Position numbers and translations under genes: made by a program
In this document: positions 26,607 to 37,155 of the stretch, piece after piece
Layout of the letters: every line of letters starts with the position of its first letter
How positions within the stretch are numbered: position 1 is the stretch's first letter
Notes under the pieces: generated by a model
What the model was told of the DNA's origin: nothing
Seen by the model: only the letters and a program-made list of their open reading frames with translations
Databases searched by the model: none
Assembly: GCF_016785095.1 (NCBI RefSeq)
Contig: NZ_JAEKJB010000011.1
Location: 124,001-188,000 of the forward strand
Reading direction: 5' to 3'
Source of the DNA: Alloalcanivorax marinus
Lineage (GTDB): Bacteria; Pseudomonadota; Gammaproteobacteria; Pseudomonadales; Alcanivoracaceae
DNA length: 64,000 nucleotides

Positions 26607-27698
26607 TTGCCCGCCATTCATACCCGCGAGCCGGCGCTGATATTGCGCGCTGGCGCGCAAGCTCGACAGCACCTTATTGATCACGGCCTGCGCGCCGAGG
26701 ACGTGGACATCCTGCCCGGCGCCGCCGGCGGCCCCAAGGCGGTGGGGCTGGCCGGCCTGGACCGGGCCGTGTTCGGCGATTTCCTGCCCCGGGCGCCGCG
26801 CCCGCGCACCCTGATCGGCGCTTCCATCGGCAGCTGGCGGTTCGCCGCCGTGGCCGGCGCCCGGGACGGTCGCGACGCCGCTCACCGGCTGGCGCGGCTG
26901 GCCGATCTGTACACTTCCCAGCGTTTTCCCAAGGGCGTGACTCCCCGGGAAGTCACGCGACGCTGCGAGAAGATGCTGGCGGACCTGCTCGCCGACAGCG
27001 ACGACCGTATTCTCACCAACCCGGATTACCGGCTGGTGGTGGTGGTGATCCGCAGCCGGGGCGCGATTGGTGGCGACCGCCCCCTGGGCCTGGGGCTCGG
27101 CCTGGCCGGGGTGATCGGCGGCAATCTGCTCAGCCGTCGCGCCCTGGGCGCGTTCATGGAGCGGGGCCTTGCCTACACCGGCGAACCAGAGCTGCCCCTG
27201 GAAGAGCTGCGCGACTTCACCACCCATGCCATTCCCCTGGATGTGAAGAACCTGCGCGCGGTACTGCTGGCCAGCGCCGCCATTCCCATGGTGTTGGAGG
27301 GGGTGCGCGACATCCCCGGCGCGCCGCCCGGCGTGTACCGGGACGGCGGGCTGCTGGATTACCACCTGGACCTGCCCTATCGCAGCGAGGGGCTGGTGCT
27401 GTATCCGCACTTCACCGACCGGGTGATCCCCGGCTGGTTCGATAAACCCCTGCGCTGGCGAAAGGGCGACGTCGGACGGTTGTCACGCACCCTGCTGGTG
27501 GCGCCCTCGGCGGATTACCTGGCGCGGCTGCCGGACGGCAAGCTGCCGGACCGCTCCGACTTCAAGCGCTACCTGGGCGACGACCCGGCCCGCGAGCGGG
27601 CCTGGCGCCAGGCCATCGACGAGAGCCGGCGGCTGGGCGACGAGTTCCTGGAGCTGGTGGAGACCGGAAAGTTCGCGGACCGCCTTACGCCGCTGTGA
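26607..27698 (+). CDS. Patatin-like phospholipase
   Basis: Predicted serine lipase/acyl hydrolase of about 363 residues. The nucleophile elbow is GASIGSW, the catalytic aspartate lies in YRDGGLLDYH, and a glycine-rich oxyanion loop is seen in LPGAAGGPKAVG. No signal peptide is evident, so it is probably cytoplasmic. The start is uncertain: the TTG at 26607 has GGGGGAAG a few bases upstream, and another TTG lies at 26550. A REP pair begins two bases after the stop codon. Confidence 0.82.
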   Translation: MPAIHTREPALILRAGAQARQHLIDHGLRAEDVDILPGAAGGPKAVGLAGLDRAVFGDFLPRAPRPRTLIGASIGSWRFAAVAGARDGRDAAHRLARLADLYTSQRFPKGVTPREVTRRCEKMLADLLADSDDRILTNPDYRLVVVVIRSRGAIGGDRPLGLGLGLAGVIGGNLLSRRALGAFMERGLAYTGEPELPLEELRDFTTHAIPLDVKNLRAVLLASAAIPMVLEGVRDIPGAPPGVYRDGGLLDYHLDLPYRSEGLVLYPHFTDRVIPGWFDKPLRWRKGDVGRLSRTLLVAPSADYLARLPDGKLPDRSDFKRYLGDDPARERAWRQAIDESRRLGDEFLELVETGKFADRLTPL

Positions 27699-27700
27699 TG

Positions 27701-27764
27701 ATCGCGACTGAAGTCGCTCCTACAAGGCCAAGGGGGGGGCTGTAGGAGCGACTTCAGTCGCGAT
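27701..27764. repeat. Paired inverted REP elements
   Basis: Two short-form REPs in opposite orientation: ATCGCGACTGAAGTCGCTCC plus TACA at 27701-27724, and its exact reverse complement at 27741-27764, separated by 16 bases that include a run of eight G. The pair can fold into one long hairpin. It begins two bases after the patatin stop codon. Confidence 0.9.
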
Positions 27765-27831
27765 GCTCCCCGTCCATGCGGTCACCCCTCCTGTGTTAGG
27801 CTTGCCGCTCCCGTAATCCGCCGGAGCCTCC

Positions 27832-29160
27832 GTGCGCCACGCCGATTCCTCCCTGACCCGTCAAATCTGGCAGCAAACCTGGCCCATGACCCTGGGCGCC
27901 CTGTCGCTGCTGGGCTTCAATCTGGTCGACAGCGTCTTCGTGGCGCGCCTGGGCACCGAGCCCCTGGCCGCCCAGTCGTTCACCTTCCCCCTGGTGTTTC
28001 TCACCATCGGCGTGCAGGTGGGCATGGGCATCGCCATCGCCGCCCTGATCTCCCGGGCCATCGGCGCCGGCGAGGAACACCGGGCCGGGCGCCTGGGGGT
28101 GCTGGTGCTCACCGGCGGCGGCGCCGTCATGGCGGTATTGCTGTTCCTGTTGTGGGCATTGCAGGACCCGGCCTTCGCCCTGCTCGGCGCCAGCGAGCGC
28201 ATCCGCGAGGTGATCCGGCCGTTTTGGAACATTCAGGTGTGCGCCTCCTGGGCCAGCGCCATGATGTATTTCGGCTACAGCCTGTTCCGCGCCCACGGCA
28301 ATACCCGCTTCCCGGGGACCATGATGATGGTCACCAGCCTGCTGAACCTGGTCCTCGACCCATTGCTGATCTTCGGCCTCGGGCCGGTGCCGGCCCTGGG
28401 CCTGGAGGGCGCCGCCTGGGCGTCGCTGGCGGCGTTCGTCAGCGGCGGCCTGGTCACCGCTTTCTTCCTGCGCGGGCGCGGCTGGCTGGAGCTCGACCAG
28501 GTGCTGGCGGAGGTGCGCGTTTCCGCCGGCCCGTTCGCCCACATCGCCGGGCCCGCCATGGTCAGCCAGCTGATGCCGCCCCTGGCGGCCATGCTCGCCA
28601 CCGGCCTGGTGGCGCGGCTGGGGGAATCGGCGGTGGCCGCCTGGGGCCTGACCAGCCGCCTGGAAAGCTTCTCCATCGTGCTGGTGCTGGGCATGACCAT
28701 GGCGCTGCCGCCCTGGCTGGGCCGCTGCTACGGCGCCGGCCGCTGGGAAGAGGTGGAGCGGGTGATGGCCGCCGCCGCGCGCATGGTGGTGATCTGGCAG
28801 GTGCTGCTGGGGTTGTTGGTGGCGCTGTGCGCCGCGCCCCTGGCGGCGTTGCTGGTGGAAAGCCCGGCGGTACGTGACGCCCTCACCCGGCTGATCCGCT
28901 TCCTGCCGCCCAGCTACGGGCTGCTCGGCGTGTGCATGCTGGTGGTATCGGCCAGTAACGCCCTGGGCTGGCCCATGCGCGCCATGCTGATTTCCTTCCT
29001 GCGCCTGTTCGCCTGCTACTTGCCGTTGCTATGGCTGGGCGCCTGGCTGGGCGGGCTCACCGGGCTGGCCATCGGCGCCGGCGCTGGCAACCTGCTCGCC
29101 GGCGCCATGGCCTGGACCTTCTACAAGAAAGGCCTGCGCCGCCACCTGGATGCTCTGTAG
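27832..29160 (+). CDS. MATE-family efflux transporter
   Basis: Multidrug/metabolite exporter of 442 residues with about 12 helices in two homologous halves. Family-like segments are TLGALSLLGFNLVDSVFVARLG near the N terminus and MTMALPPWLGRCYGAGRWEEVERV in the second half. The start is GTG at 27832, 134 bases after the patatin gene. The substrate is unknown. The gene is flanked on both sides by REP pairs. Confidence 0.9.
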   Translation: MRHADSSLTRQIWQQTWPMTLGALSLLGFNLVDSVFVARLGTEPLAAQSFTFPLVFLTIGVQVGMGIAIAALISRAIGAGEEHRAGRLGVLVLTGGGAVMAVLLFLLWALQDPAFALLGASERIREVIRPFWNIQVCASWASAMMYFGYSLFRAHGNTRFPGTMMMVTSLLNLVLDPLLIFGLGPVPALGLEGAAWASLAAFVSGGLVTAFFLRGRGWLELDQVLAEVRVSAGPFAHIAGPAMVSQLMPPLAAMLATGLVARLGESAVAAWGLTSRLESFSIVLVLGMTMALPPWLGRCYGAGRWEEVERVMAAAARMVVIWQVLLGLLVALCAAPLAALLVESPAVRDALTRLIRFLPPSYGLLGVCMLVVSASNALGWPMRAMLISFLRLFACYLPLLWLGAWLGGLTGLAIGAGAGNLLAGAMAWTFYKKGLRRHLDAL

Positions 29161-29164
29161 GCCC

Positions 29165-29254
29165 GTAGGAGCGGCCGGGCGGCGTACCGCTTCAGCCGCG
29201 ATTCGGCGTTTGAGCATCACCCCACCGCCGGATCGCGGCTGAAGCCGCTCCTAC
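29165..29254. repeat. REP pair, long and short forms
   Basis: A long-form REP (GTAGGAGCGGCCGGGCGGCG continuing to GCGAT, 29165-29202) and a short-form REP in reverse orientation (29232-29254), 29 bases apart. In the long form an extra GGGCGGCGTACCG block sits in the middle of the element. They fill most of the 221-base gap before the M20 amidohydrolase gene; the rest of that gap shows no gene. Confidence 0.85.
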
Positions 29255-29381
29255 CGGGAGTCCCACCGGGTGAATGGGGGGGCTGTTCCTTGGCACATGG
29301 CGGTTGAGTGGTTATCTTCACTCGCGAAACTCCATTCCAATAACAGGACCTCCGGGTCCAATTCTCACCAGGGGAGAGTGT

Positions 29382-30725
29382 ATGTCTGTTTCCATGTCAC
29401 TACGGGCGCCGCTGGCGGCCGCCCTGCTGCTGGTCTGTGCCGGCGCCCAGGCGGCCGCCGATCTGAAAGAGCGCGTCGCCGAGCTGGCCGAGGCCCAGGG
29501 GGACCGTCTCGAAAGTACCTTCAAGCACTTGCACGCCAATCCGGAGCTGGGTTTCCAGGAAACCGAAACCGCCCGGCTGGTCAGCAAGCGGCTCAAGAAG
29601 CTCGGTTACCAGGTGCACACCGGCATCGGTGGCACCGGCGTGGCGGCGGTGCTGAAAAACGGCGACGGGCCGGTGGTGATGTTCCGCAGCGACATGGATG
29701 GCCTGCCTCTGAAAGAAGAGACAGACCTGGATTACGCCAGCCGCAAGCAGGTGACCCTGGATGACGGCAGCAAGGTGCATGTGACCCACGCCTGCGGCCA
29801 CGACGCTCACGTAAGCTGGCTGCTGGGCATCGCCCGGGTGATGCGTGATACCCGTGATGACTGGTCCGGCACCCTGGTGCTGGTGGCGCAGCCGGCGGAG
29901 GAACTGCTCGAAGGCGCTCAGGCCATGGTCGATGATGGTCTCTACGATAAGGTGCCCAAGCCGCAACTGCTGATCAGCGCCCACGTTTTCCCGGCCTGGC
30001 CCTCGGGCACCGTGGCGGTGCGCGCCGGTCGCCGCATGGCCGGCAGCGATCAGCTGGACGTCACCCTGCACGGGGTCGGTGGTCACGGCTCCATGCCGCA
30101 AGTCACCATTGACCCGGTGGTGATGGGCGCCCGTTCGGTGATGGCTTATCAGACCATCGTAAGCCGTAACGTGGACCCGCAGAAACCGGCGGTGCTTACC
30201 GTTGGCGCCAGCCAGATCGGCGAAGCCAACAACGTGATCTCGGAAACCGGTGTGCTGAAACTGAACCTGCGCTGGTACGAAAAATCGGTGCGCGACCAGA
30301 TGATCGAGGCGATCAAGCGGGAAACCAACGGCATCGCCCGGGCCGCCGGCGTGGCCGAGGACAAGCTGCCGGACTACACCTTCAAGGGGTACTCCGAGCC
30401 GGTCTATAACGACGAAGCCCTGGCCAGGCACGCCCAGGGCCTGCTGGCCGAAGGCCTCGGCAAGGACGCGTTGATGCCCGGTTTCCCGCCGGTGATGGGC
30501 TCCGAGGATTTCCCCATGCTGGTGGCCGGCATCGAGGACACCAAGACCCTGTTCATGGAAGTGGGCGGTGGGCCCGCGGACGTGGTCAAGACCTACATGG
30601 CGACGGGTAAACTGCCGCCGATGAACCACAACCCCAAGTTCGAAATCATCGAACCGCGCCGGGTGATCACCACCGCCGTCAAGGCCAACAGCCTGCTGCT
30701 GCTGGACGCGCTGGCGCCGCAATAA
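29382..30725 (+). CDS. M20-family amidohydrolase, exported
   Basis: Metal-dependent amidase/carboxypeptidase of 447 residues of the hippurate/IAA-amino-acid hydrolase group. A signal peptide (SLRAPLAAALLLVCAGAQA) precedes the catalytic domain. Metal and catalytic marks are FRSDMDGLPLKEET, HACGHDAHVSWLLG, QPAEELLEGAQAM and, near the C terminus, MGSEDFPML. A lid/dimerisation domain lies between (VTLHGVGGHGSMPQ). GGGGAGAG precedes the ATG at 29382; the open frame before it is not convincing. Confidence 0.92.
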   Translation: MSVSMSLRAPLAAALLLVCAGAQAAADLKERVAELAEAQGDRLESTFKHLHANPELGFQETETARLVSKRLKKLGYQVHTGIGGTGVAAVLKNGDGPVVMFRSDMDGLPLKEETDLDYASRKQVTLDDGSKVHVTHACGHDAHVSWLLGIARVMRDTRDDWSGTLVLVAQPAEELLEGAQAMVDDGLYDKVPKPQLLISAHVFPAWPSGTVAVRAGRRMAGSDQLDVTLHGVGGHGSMPQVTIDPVVMGARSVMAYQTIVSRNVDPQKPAVLTVGASQIGEANNVISETGVLKLNLRWYEKSVRDQMIEAIKRETNGIARAAGVAEDKLPDYTFKGYSEPVYNDEALARHAQGLLAEGLGKDALMPGFPPVMGSEDFPMLVAGIEDTKTLFMEVGGGPADVVKTYMATGKLPPMNHNPKFEIIEPRRVITTAVKANSLLLLDALAPQ

Positions 30726-30796
30726 CCGGCCCTGGGAACCCGATAATCCTGTACGGGCCCACCCGATCCCGGCGCGGGCCCTCTGGAGAGCAGCGG

Positions 30797-31654
30797 TCAG
30801 GCGCTGCGCAGGTGGTGGGCGTGGTAGCGCAGGTGATCGTCGATGAAGCTGGCGATGAAGAAGTAGGAGTGGTCGTAGCCCGGGCACATGCGCAGGGTCA
30901 GCGGAATGCCGGCGTCCTTGCAGGCGGCTTCCAGGGCTTGCGGGCGTAGCTGCCCGTCCTGGTAGAAGTTGTCCGCGTCGCCCTGGTCCACCTTGATCTC
31001 GTCCACCCGGGCGCCGGCGGCGATCAGCTCGCAGGCGTCCCATTGCTTCCAGCTTTCCCGGTCGTCGCCCAGATAGCCGCCGAATGCTTTCTCGCCCCAG
31101 GGGCACCGGGTGGGGTTGGCGATCGGCGCGAACGCGGACACCGAGGTGTAGCGGTCCGGGTTCTTGAGCGCGCAGACCAGGGCGCCGTGGCCGCCCATGG
31201 AGTGTCCGCTGATCGCCTCGCGGCCGTTGAGTGGGAAGTGCGCGTGCACCAGCGCCGGCAATTCCTCGGTAACGTAGTCGTACATCCGGTAGTGCTTGTT
31301 CCAGGGCGCCTGTTCGGCGTTCAGGTAGAAGCCGGCCCCGGAGCCGAAATCGTAGCTGTCATGCTCGCCGGGCAGGTCGGTGCCGCGCGGGCTGGTGTCC
31401 GGGCACACGAACGCCAGCCCCAGCTCCGCCGCCACCCGCTGGGCGCCGGCCTTCTGGGTGAAGTTCTCATCGGTGCAGGTGAGCCCGGACAGCCACCACA
31501 GCAGCGGCACATCATGCTCCTCCGCCGCCGGCGGCAGGAAGATGGCGAACACCATCTCGCAGCCCAGCACCTTGCTGTGGTGCTTGTAGCGTTTCAGCCA
31601 GCCGCCGAAGCTCTTGTTGGCGGAAACCAGTTCCAGTTCATTGGAGGTCGTCAT
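30797..31654 (-). CDS. fghA: S-formylglutathione hydrolase
   Basis: Serine hydrolase of 285 residues that releases formate from S-formylglutathione, the second step of glutathione-dependent formaldehyde detoxification. The nucleophile motif is GHSMGGHGAL; LSGLTCTDENF and CPDTSPRG are family marks; the acid and base lie in DQGDADNF and GYDHSYFF. It is 45 bases downstream of the dehydrogenase gene on the same strand. Confidence 0.95.
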   Translation of the reverse strand: MTTSNELELVSANKSFGGWLKRYKHHSKVLGCEMVFAIFLPPAAEEHDVPLLWWLSGLTCTDENFTQKAGAQRVAAELGLAFVCPDTSPRGTDLPGEHDSYDFGSGAGFYLNAEQAPWNKHYRMYDYVTEELPALVHAHFPLNGREAISGHSMGGHGALVCALKNPDRYTSVSAFAPIANPTRCPWGEKAFGGYLGDDRESWKQWDACELIAAGARVDEIKVDQGDADNFYQDGQLRPQALEAACKDAGIPLTLRMCPGYDHSYFFIASFIDDHLRYHAHHLRSA

Positions 31655-31699
31655 CGGTGACTCCCTGGGTCATATTCGAAAGATACGGAGCAACCGGCC

Positions 31700-32872
<1,173 letters not shown>

Positions 32873-32887
32873 TTAAGGCATCATGGC

Positions 32888-32902
32888 GCAATAGATTATT
32901 GC
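32888..32902. promoter_or_regulatory. Candidate LysR binding site
   Basis: Perfect palindrome GCAATA-GAT-TATTGC in the 105-base gap between frmA (minus) and the LysR gene (plus), ending 12 bases before the LysR start codon. Its size and position fit autoregulation, but no experimental consensus is known to me for this regulator. Confidence 0.5.
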
Positions 32903-32914
32903 TGGAGGGCAACA

Positions 32915-33793
32915 ATGCAGCACTGGGACCGCATCGAGGCCTTCGTCGAAGTAGTGCGGCACGAATCCTTCGCCGGCGCCGCCCGTGCCCTGGGCGTCTC
33001 CAGTTCCCATGTGAGCCGGCTGGTGGCGCGGCTGGAGAAGGAGCTGGGCACTCAGTTGCTCTACCGGACCACCCGGCGGCTGGGCCTCACCGACGCCGGC
33101 ACCGTCTATTACGAACACTGCGCCCAGCTGTTCGACGGCTTCCAGGAAGCGCTCACCGCCATCAGCGACTACCAGCAGCAGCCCAAGGGTGTGCTCAAGC
33201 TCACCTGCGCCACCACCTTCGGCGAGAAATTCATCGCTCCGGTGGTCAACGATTTCCTGGTCGCCCACCCACAGCTGTCGGTGCGCATGGACTTCACCAA
33301 CCGGCGGGTGGACATCATCGACGAGGGCTTCGACGTGGCGATTCGCACCGGCGCCCTGCCCGATTCCACGCTGATCGCCCGCAAGCTGTGCGAGCGTCGC
33401 GAGTACGTGGTCGGCTCGGCGGCCTATTTCGACCGGCATCCACGCCCGCACACCCTGGGGGAGCTGGGCGGCCACAACTGTCTGCTCGGTTCCATGGACC
33501 ACTGGGCCTTCGACGTGGACGGCCAGCACCGTACCTGGCGGGTGCAGGGCAACTGGCGGGCCAATTCCGGCCTGGCGCTGCTGGACGCGGCCCGCAAGGG
33601 GCTGGGCCTGGTGCAACTGCCGGATTACTACGTGCGCGACGGGCTCGACGATGGCTCGCTGATTTCGGTGCTGGACCAGTACGCCTGTGGCCACACCGCC
33701 GTGTGGGTGGTCTATCCGCGCCACCGGCATCTGTCGCCGAAGGTGCGGCAGTTCGTGGATTTTCTGGTGGAGGCCATGGCGGGTCGCGACTGA
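32915..33793 (+). CDS. LysR-family transcriptional regulator
   Basis: Regulator of 292 residues starting MQHWDRIEAF at 32915 after a GGAGGG site. The winged helix-turn-helix has FVEVVRHESFAGAARALGVSSSHVSRLVARLE; the substrate-binding domain follows. It is divergent from the formaldehyde-oxidation genes frmA-fghA. Its last two residues (RD) and stop codon lie within a REP element, as at rdgB. Confidence 0.9.
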   Translation: MQHWDRIEAFVEVVRHESFAGAARALGVSSSHVSRLVARLEKELGTQLLYRTTRRLGLTDAGTVYYEHCAQLFDGFQEALTAISDYQQQPKGVLKLTCATTFGEKFIAPVVNDFLVAHPQLSVRMDFTNRRVDIIDEGFDVAIRTGALPDSTLIARKLCERREYVVGSAAYFDRHPRPHTLGELGGHNCLLGSMDHWAFDVDGQHRTWRVQGNWRANSGLALLDAARKGLGLVQLPDYYVRDGLDDGSLISVLDQYACGHTAVWVVYPRHRHLSPKVRQFVDFLVEAMAGRD

Positions 33794-33860
33794 AGCGGTA
33801 CGCCGCCCGGTCGCTCCTACAACGAGCCATGGGCACCGTAGGAGCGACTTCAGTCGCGAT
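33784..33860. repeat. REP pair, long and short forms
   Basis: A long-form REP in reverse orientation (33784-33820, containing CGGTACGCCGCCCGG) and a short-form REP (33838-33860, GTAGGAGCGACTTCAGTCGC plus GAT). The first overlaps the LysR stop codon. They fill most of the 142-base gap before the aldo/keto reductase gene. Confidence 0.88.
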
Positions 33861-33935
33861 CAACCTTGAAACCCACTCCATTCGCCGTCAGGTACACCCC
33901 GTTGACGGATTAACCCGAACGGCAAAGGAGCGAAC

Positions 33936-34748
33936 ATGGCTAAGGCAAGCATTCCGTCCCTGGGGCTGGGCACCTTCCGGCTCAAGGGCGAGCAATTGAT
34001 GGGCAGCATCCACAAGGCTCTGGATTTGGGCTACCGCCACATCGATACCGCTCAGATGTACGACAACGAGGAGACCGTCGGCGCCGCCCTGGACGCCCAT
34101 GACGTACCCCGCGACGAGGTGTTCCTGACCACCAAGATCTGGCACGACCGGTTGCGCCACGACGACCTGCTGAAAAGCCTGCAGGAAAGCGTCAACCGGC
34201 TGCGCACCGACAGTGTGGATCTGGCGTTGATTCACTGGCCCAGCCCCGGCGACGAAGTGCCCATGGAGGAATACATCGGTGCCTTGGCGGAGGCCAAACA
34301 ACGCGGCCTGGCCAGGCATGTGGGCGTGTCCAACTTTACCGTCGCCCAGCTTGAGAAAGCACGCGGTCTGCCCGGCGGCGAGCACCTGGTCACCAACCAG
34401 GTGGAGGTGCATCCGTTCCTCACCAACCGCAGGGTGGTGGAGGCGGTGAAGGGCGCCGGCCTCACCGTCACCGCCTACATGCCCCTGGCGGTGGGCAAGG
34501 TGATGGAAGACGAGACCCTCGGGAAGCTGGCGGATAAGTACCACGCCACGCCGGCTCAGTTGGTGTTGGCCTGGCTGCACCAGCAGGACATCGTGGTGAT
34601 CCCGTCCTCCACCAAGGAAGCCCACCTGAAAGCCAATCTGGAGGCCTTGGATCTGAGCATCGAGGAAGACGACGTGGCGATCATCGAAAGTCTGGATCGG
34701 GGCGAGCGCATCGCCGACCCGGATTTCGCCCCGGACTGGGATCGCTAA
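33936..34748 (+). CDS. Aldo/keto reductase (DkgB-like)
   Basis: NADPH-dependent carbonyl reductase of 270 residues. The family tetrad is visible: aspartate and tyrosine in HIDTAQMYDNEE, lysine in TTKIWHDRL, histidine in LIHWPSPG. GVSNFTVAQLE and the C-terminal IPSSTKEAHLKANL, which binds the cofactor phosphate, are also present. AAAGGAG precedes the ATG. It resembles 2,5-diketogluconate reductase B and methylglyoxal reductases; the natural substrate is open. Confidence 0.9.
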   Translation: MAKASIPSLGLGTFRLKGEQLMGSIHKALDLGYRHIDTAQMYDNEETVGAALDAHDVPRDEVFLTTKIWHDRLRHDDLLKSLQESVNRLRTDSVDLALIHWPSPGDEVPMEEYIGALAEAKQRGLARHVGVSNFTVAQLEKARGLPGGEHLVTNQVEVHPFLTNRRVVEAVKGAGLTVTAYMPLAVGKVMEDETLGKLADKYHATPAQLVLAWLHQQDIVVIPSSTKEAHLKANLEALDLSIEEDDVAIIESLDRGERIADPDFAPDWDR

Positions 34749-34823
34749 GCCGCCCCGGCTTGTACGGCGCCCGCCACCGTGGTACCTGTTTTGTGAACGG
34801 GTTCCGGTTTTTGGAGGTGGCGG

Positions 34824-35879
34824 GTGGTTTGTTCCGGGCAGGTGGATCGGCAAGAGGCCGGTCTGTCCCACGACGTATTTCGCGCTGAGCGCTTTCCCCG
34901 AGCGGACCGCTTCCCGGTCTGGCGGGAGAGCGTGCGCCCCTTGTTCGATTCCGTGCCCGCCGCCACCGGGAAATTTCACGCCTGGGTGGAAAGCTACGAC
35001 CTGCGCGAGGTGTTCATGGCCTGGTGCGGTTTTTCGCCCCTGGCGTTTCAACGCCCCGCCGGCCGTGAATACCCGGACGGGGGTGATCACTGGCTGGTGC
35101 AGTTCTATCAGCGGGGCGGCTATGCGGGGCACAACGGTGATCGCCCGATGCGCGTGGGCGCCGGCGACATCAGCCTGCTGGATCTGGGCCGCTCCCTGGA
35201 TACCCGGGCCCCCTCATCGCGGGTGTTGTCGGTGGTGATTCCCCGGGACGTGCTTGCCGAGCTGGCGCCCGGGGTCCGCCTTCGCCACGGTCGGGTACTG
35301 GCCGCGAACCGGCCTTTGACGACCATTCTGAGCCACCACCTGCTCTCCGTCTGGCAAACCCTTCCGACCCTGTCCGTCGCCGATCTGGAAAGCGTCAATC
35401 GCACCCTGGTGGGAGCGGTGGCCGGAGCCTTCGCCGACCCGGGCGGTGGCGGGCCGGTGTCGCCGTCGGCGGGCGAGGAACCCCTTCTCGAGGGCGTCGG
35501 GCTGGACGCCATGCTCGCCTATATCCGCGCCCACCTGGATGAAGACCTGTCGCCCGCCAGGCTTTGTCATCGGTTCGGCTGTTCCAGGAGCCGGTTGTAT
35601 CGCCTGTTCCAGCCGGTGGGCGGGGTGGCCGCCTATGTGCGTGAGCAGCGCCTGGAGCGTTGCTTCCGGGATCTGCGGCGTGCCGCCGTCAATGGCGAGC
35701 GGGTGGTGGACGTGGCCCTGCGCTGGGGCTTCGATAGTCAGAGCCATTTCTGCCGGCTGTTCCGCCGTGCCTTCGCCATGACCCCCAGCGACGTTATCGA
35801 GCAAGCCCGGGCCGCCGACGTCTCACCGGCGTCCACGCCGGGCGGGCCGGCCTTTCAGCATTGGCTGCGTCAGCTTTGA
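34824..35879 (+). CDS. AraC-family transcriptional regulator
   Basis: Regulator of 351 residues. The N-terminal part resembles the AraC-binding-like domain of cupin type; the C-terminal domain (about residues 230-330) has two helix-turn-helix units, LSPARLCHRFGCSRSRLYRLF and VVDVALRWGFDSQSHFCRLFRRAF. It starts at GTG with GGAGG 6 bases upstream. It lies 75 bases after the aldo/keto reductase gene, but a regulatory link is only a guess. Confidence 0.87.
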   Translation: MVCSGQVDRQEAGLSHDVFRAERFPRADRFPVWRESVRPLFDSVPAATGKFHAWVESYDLREVFMAWCGFSPLAFQRPAGREYPDGGDHWLVQFYQRGGYAGHNGDRPMRVGAGDISLLDLGRSLDTRAPSSRVLSVVIPRDVLAELAPGVRLRHGRVLAANRPLTTILSHHLLSVWQTLPTLSVADLESVNRTLVGAVAGAFADPGGGGPVSPSAGEEPLLEGVGLDAMLAYIRAHLDEDLSPARLCHRFGCSRSRLYRLFQPVGGVAAYVREQRLERCFRDLRRAAVNGERVVDVALRWGFDSQSHFCRLFRRAFAMTPSDVIEQARAADVSPASTPGGPAFQHWLRQL

Positions 35880-36011
35880 TCGCTCCGGGGACGCGGAGAC
35901 AAGAAATGGGGGACGGACGGGCAAGCCGGCTCACCGTGTGCACTGCAAAATGATGCCTGATCGCCGCGCCGTAAACTCGGGTTGTGGGCTGGAAGCAGGC
36001 GATCAGCGGCG

Positions 36012-36072
36012 CCGGAACCTCAAACCCGCCGCCGACGTCCGCCGGGGGGAGGGCCTGGCGGCGGGGTTCCGG
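36012..36072. other. Long stem-loop downstream of degV
   Basis: CCGGAACC and CCCGCCGCC on the left pair with GGCGGCGGG and GGTTCCGG on the right, enclosing a 23-base loop. It lies in the 209-base gap between the AraC and degV gene ends and has no T-run. It may act as a bidirectional 3' end structure. The rest of the gap shows no gene. Confidence 0.5.
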
Positions 36073-36088
36073 TGAGCCGTTTCCGGTA

Positions 36089-37033
36089 TCAGCCCTCGAA
36101 GGCGGGATCGTCGACGATCATGCCCAGGCTCAGAGCGCCGGGGCCGATGTTCACCGCGCCGGTAAGGCCCATTGTGCTCAGCAGCAGGGCCACGTCATGC
36201 TCCCGGGCCGTCGCGGCCAGCTTGTCGAAGCCCGGCATTTGACGAATGCGGCTTTCATCGCCGGCGTAGCTCACGCAGATCACCGGCGCCGCCAGGCCGC
36301 GCTCGATGCAGCGCGCCCCGTGACGGAAGATCGCCTCCACGCCGGCGTCAAAGCCACGCAGCTTGGCCACCGGGAAGGTCTCGTCCTGACGCGCGCACAG
36401 CACCGGTTTGATATCCAGGGCATTGCCCAGAATCGCGCCGGCCCAACTGACGCTCTTGTCGCCCCGCTTCTTGGCGCGTTTGTGCAGGTAGTAGATATCC
36501 GGCACCACCGCGTAGCCGGTGGCCTGGCTGGCCAGCACTTCCACGGTCTGGCGGATCTCGGTGATCTTCATGCCGGACTGGATCAGTCGCGCGGTGGCCG
36601 CGGCCAGGGCACCCTGGCCGGCGAACAGGGTCTGGCTGTCGGTGACGCGCAGCGCGAAGGGGCCCTCCACGCCGGCGTTCTTGCGAATCGGTTTGTACTC
36701 GCGAAGGATAGCGTGGGACGCCTCGGTGGCGTTGTCGAAGATCGGGCTGCGGCTTTTCGGTACCGTCTGCACCAGAGCGTAGTCGAAATCCACCACCACT
36801 TTTTCCAGGAACAGGGTCTTGATCTGTTCCATGGTGAACGGCACGGAGACCGCGTCGTGGGCCTTGTCCGCCGCCTCGGTGGCATAGAACTGGCGGGTGC
36901 GTTCGGGATCGCGCTGGTCAACGATTTCCTGATCGCCCAGTTTGATGGCCACCGGCAGAATCAGAATGCCGTGCTCATCGATAAAGGACTTGGGCAGATC
37001 ACAACCGGAATCCACCACCAGACCGATTCTCAT
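36089..37033 (-). CDS. DegV-family fatty-acid-binding protein
   Basis: Protein of 314 residues with the DegV N-terminal pattern MRIGLVVDSGCDLPKSFIDEH and the ILPVAIKLGDQEIVD strand region. Family members bind a fatty acid and, in Gram-positive bacteria, act as FakB carriers for fatty-acid kinase; in gammaproteobacteria the role is unclear. GGGGGACC precedes the ATG. It stands as a single gene. Confidence 0.88.
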   Translation of the reverse strand: MRIGLVVDSGCDLPKSFIDEHGILILPVAIKLGDQEIVDQRDPERTRQFYATEAADKAHDAVSVPFTMEQIKTLFLEKVVVDFDYALVQTVPKSRSPIFDNATEASHAILREYKPIRKNAGVEGPFALRVTDSQTLFAGQGALAAATARLIQSGMKITEIRQTVEVLASQATGYAVVPDIYYLHKRAKKRGDKSVSWAGAILGNALDIKPVLCARQDETFPVAKLRGFDAGVEAIFRHGARCIERGLAAPVICVSYAGDESRIRQMPGFDKLAATAREHDVALLLSTMGLTGAVNIGPGALSLGMIVDDPAFEG

Positions 37034-37155
37034 GATTAAGGTCCCCCAACGGTCGAGCGCCGTTTTAATTCATTTGAGTCTAGCGAAAAAAGGGTGACCT
37101 GCAACATTGTCGCCATATTGTCGCGAAATTCGCTAACGGAATTTCGTGGCGTGGC

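Noticed and set aside
27732..27739. Run of eight G between two REPs as a special signal
   Set aside because: It is the spacer of an inverted REP pair; a short homopolymer in GC-rich DNA needs no separate explanation.
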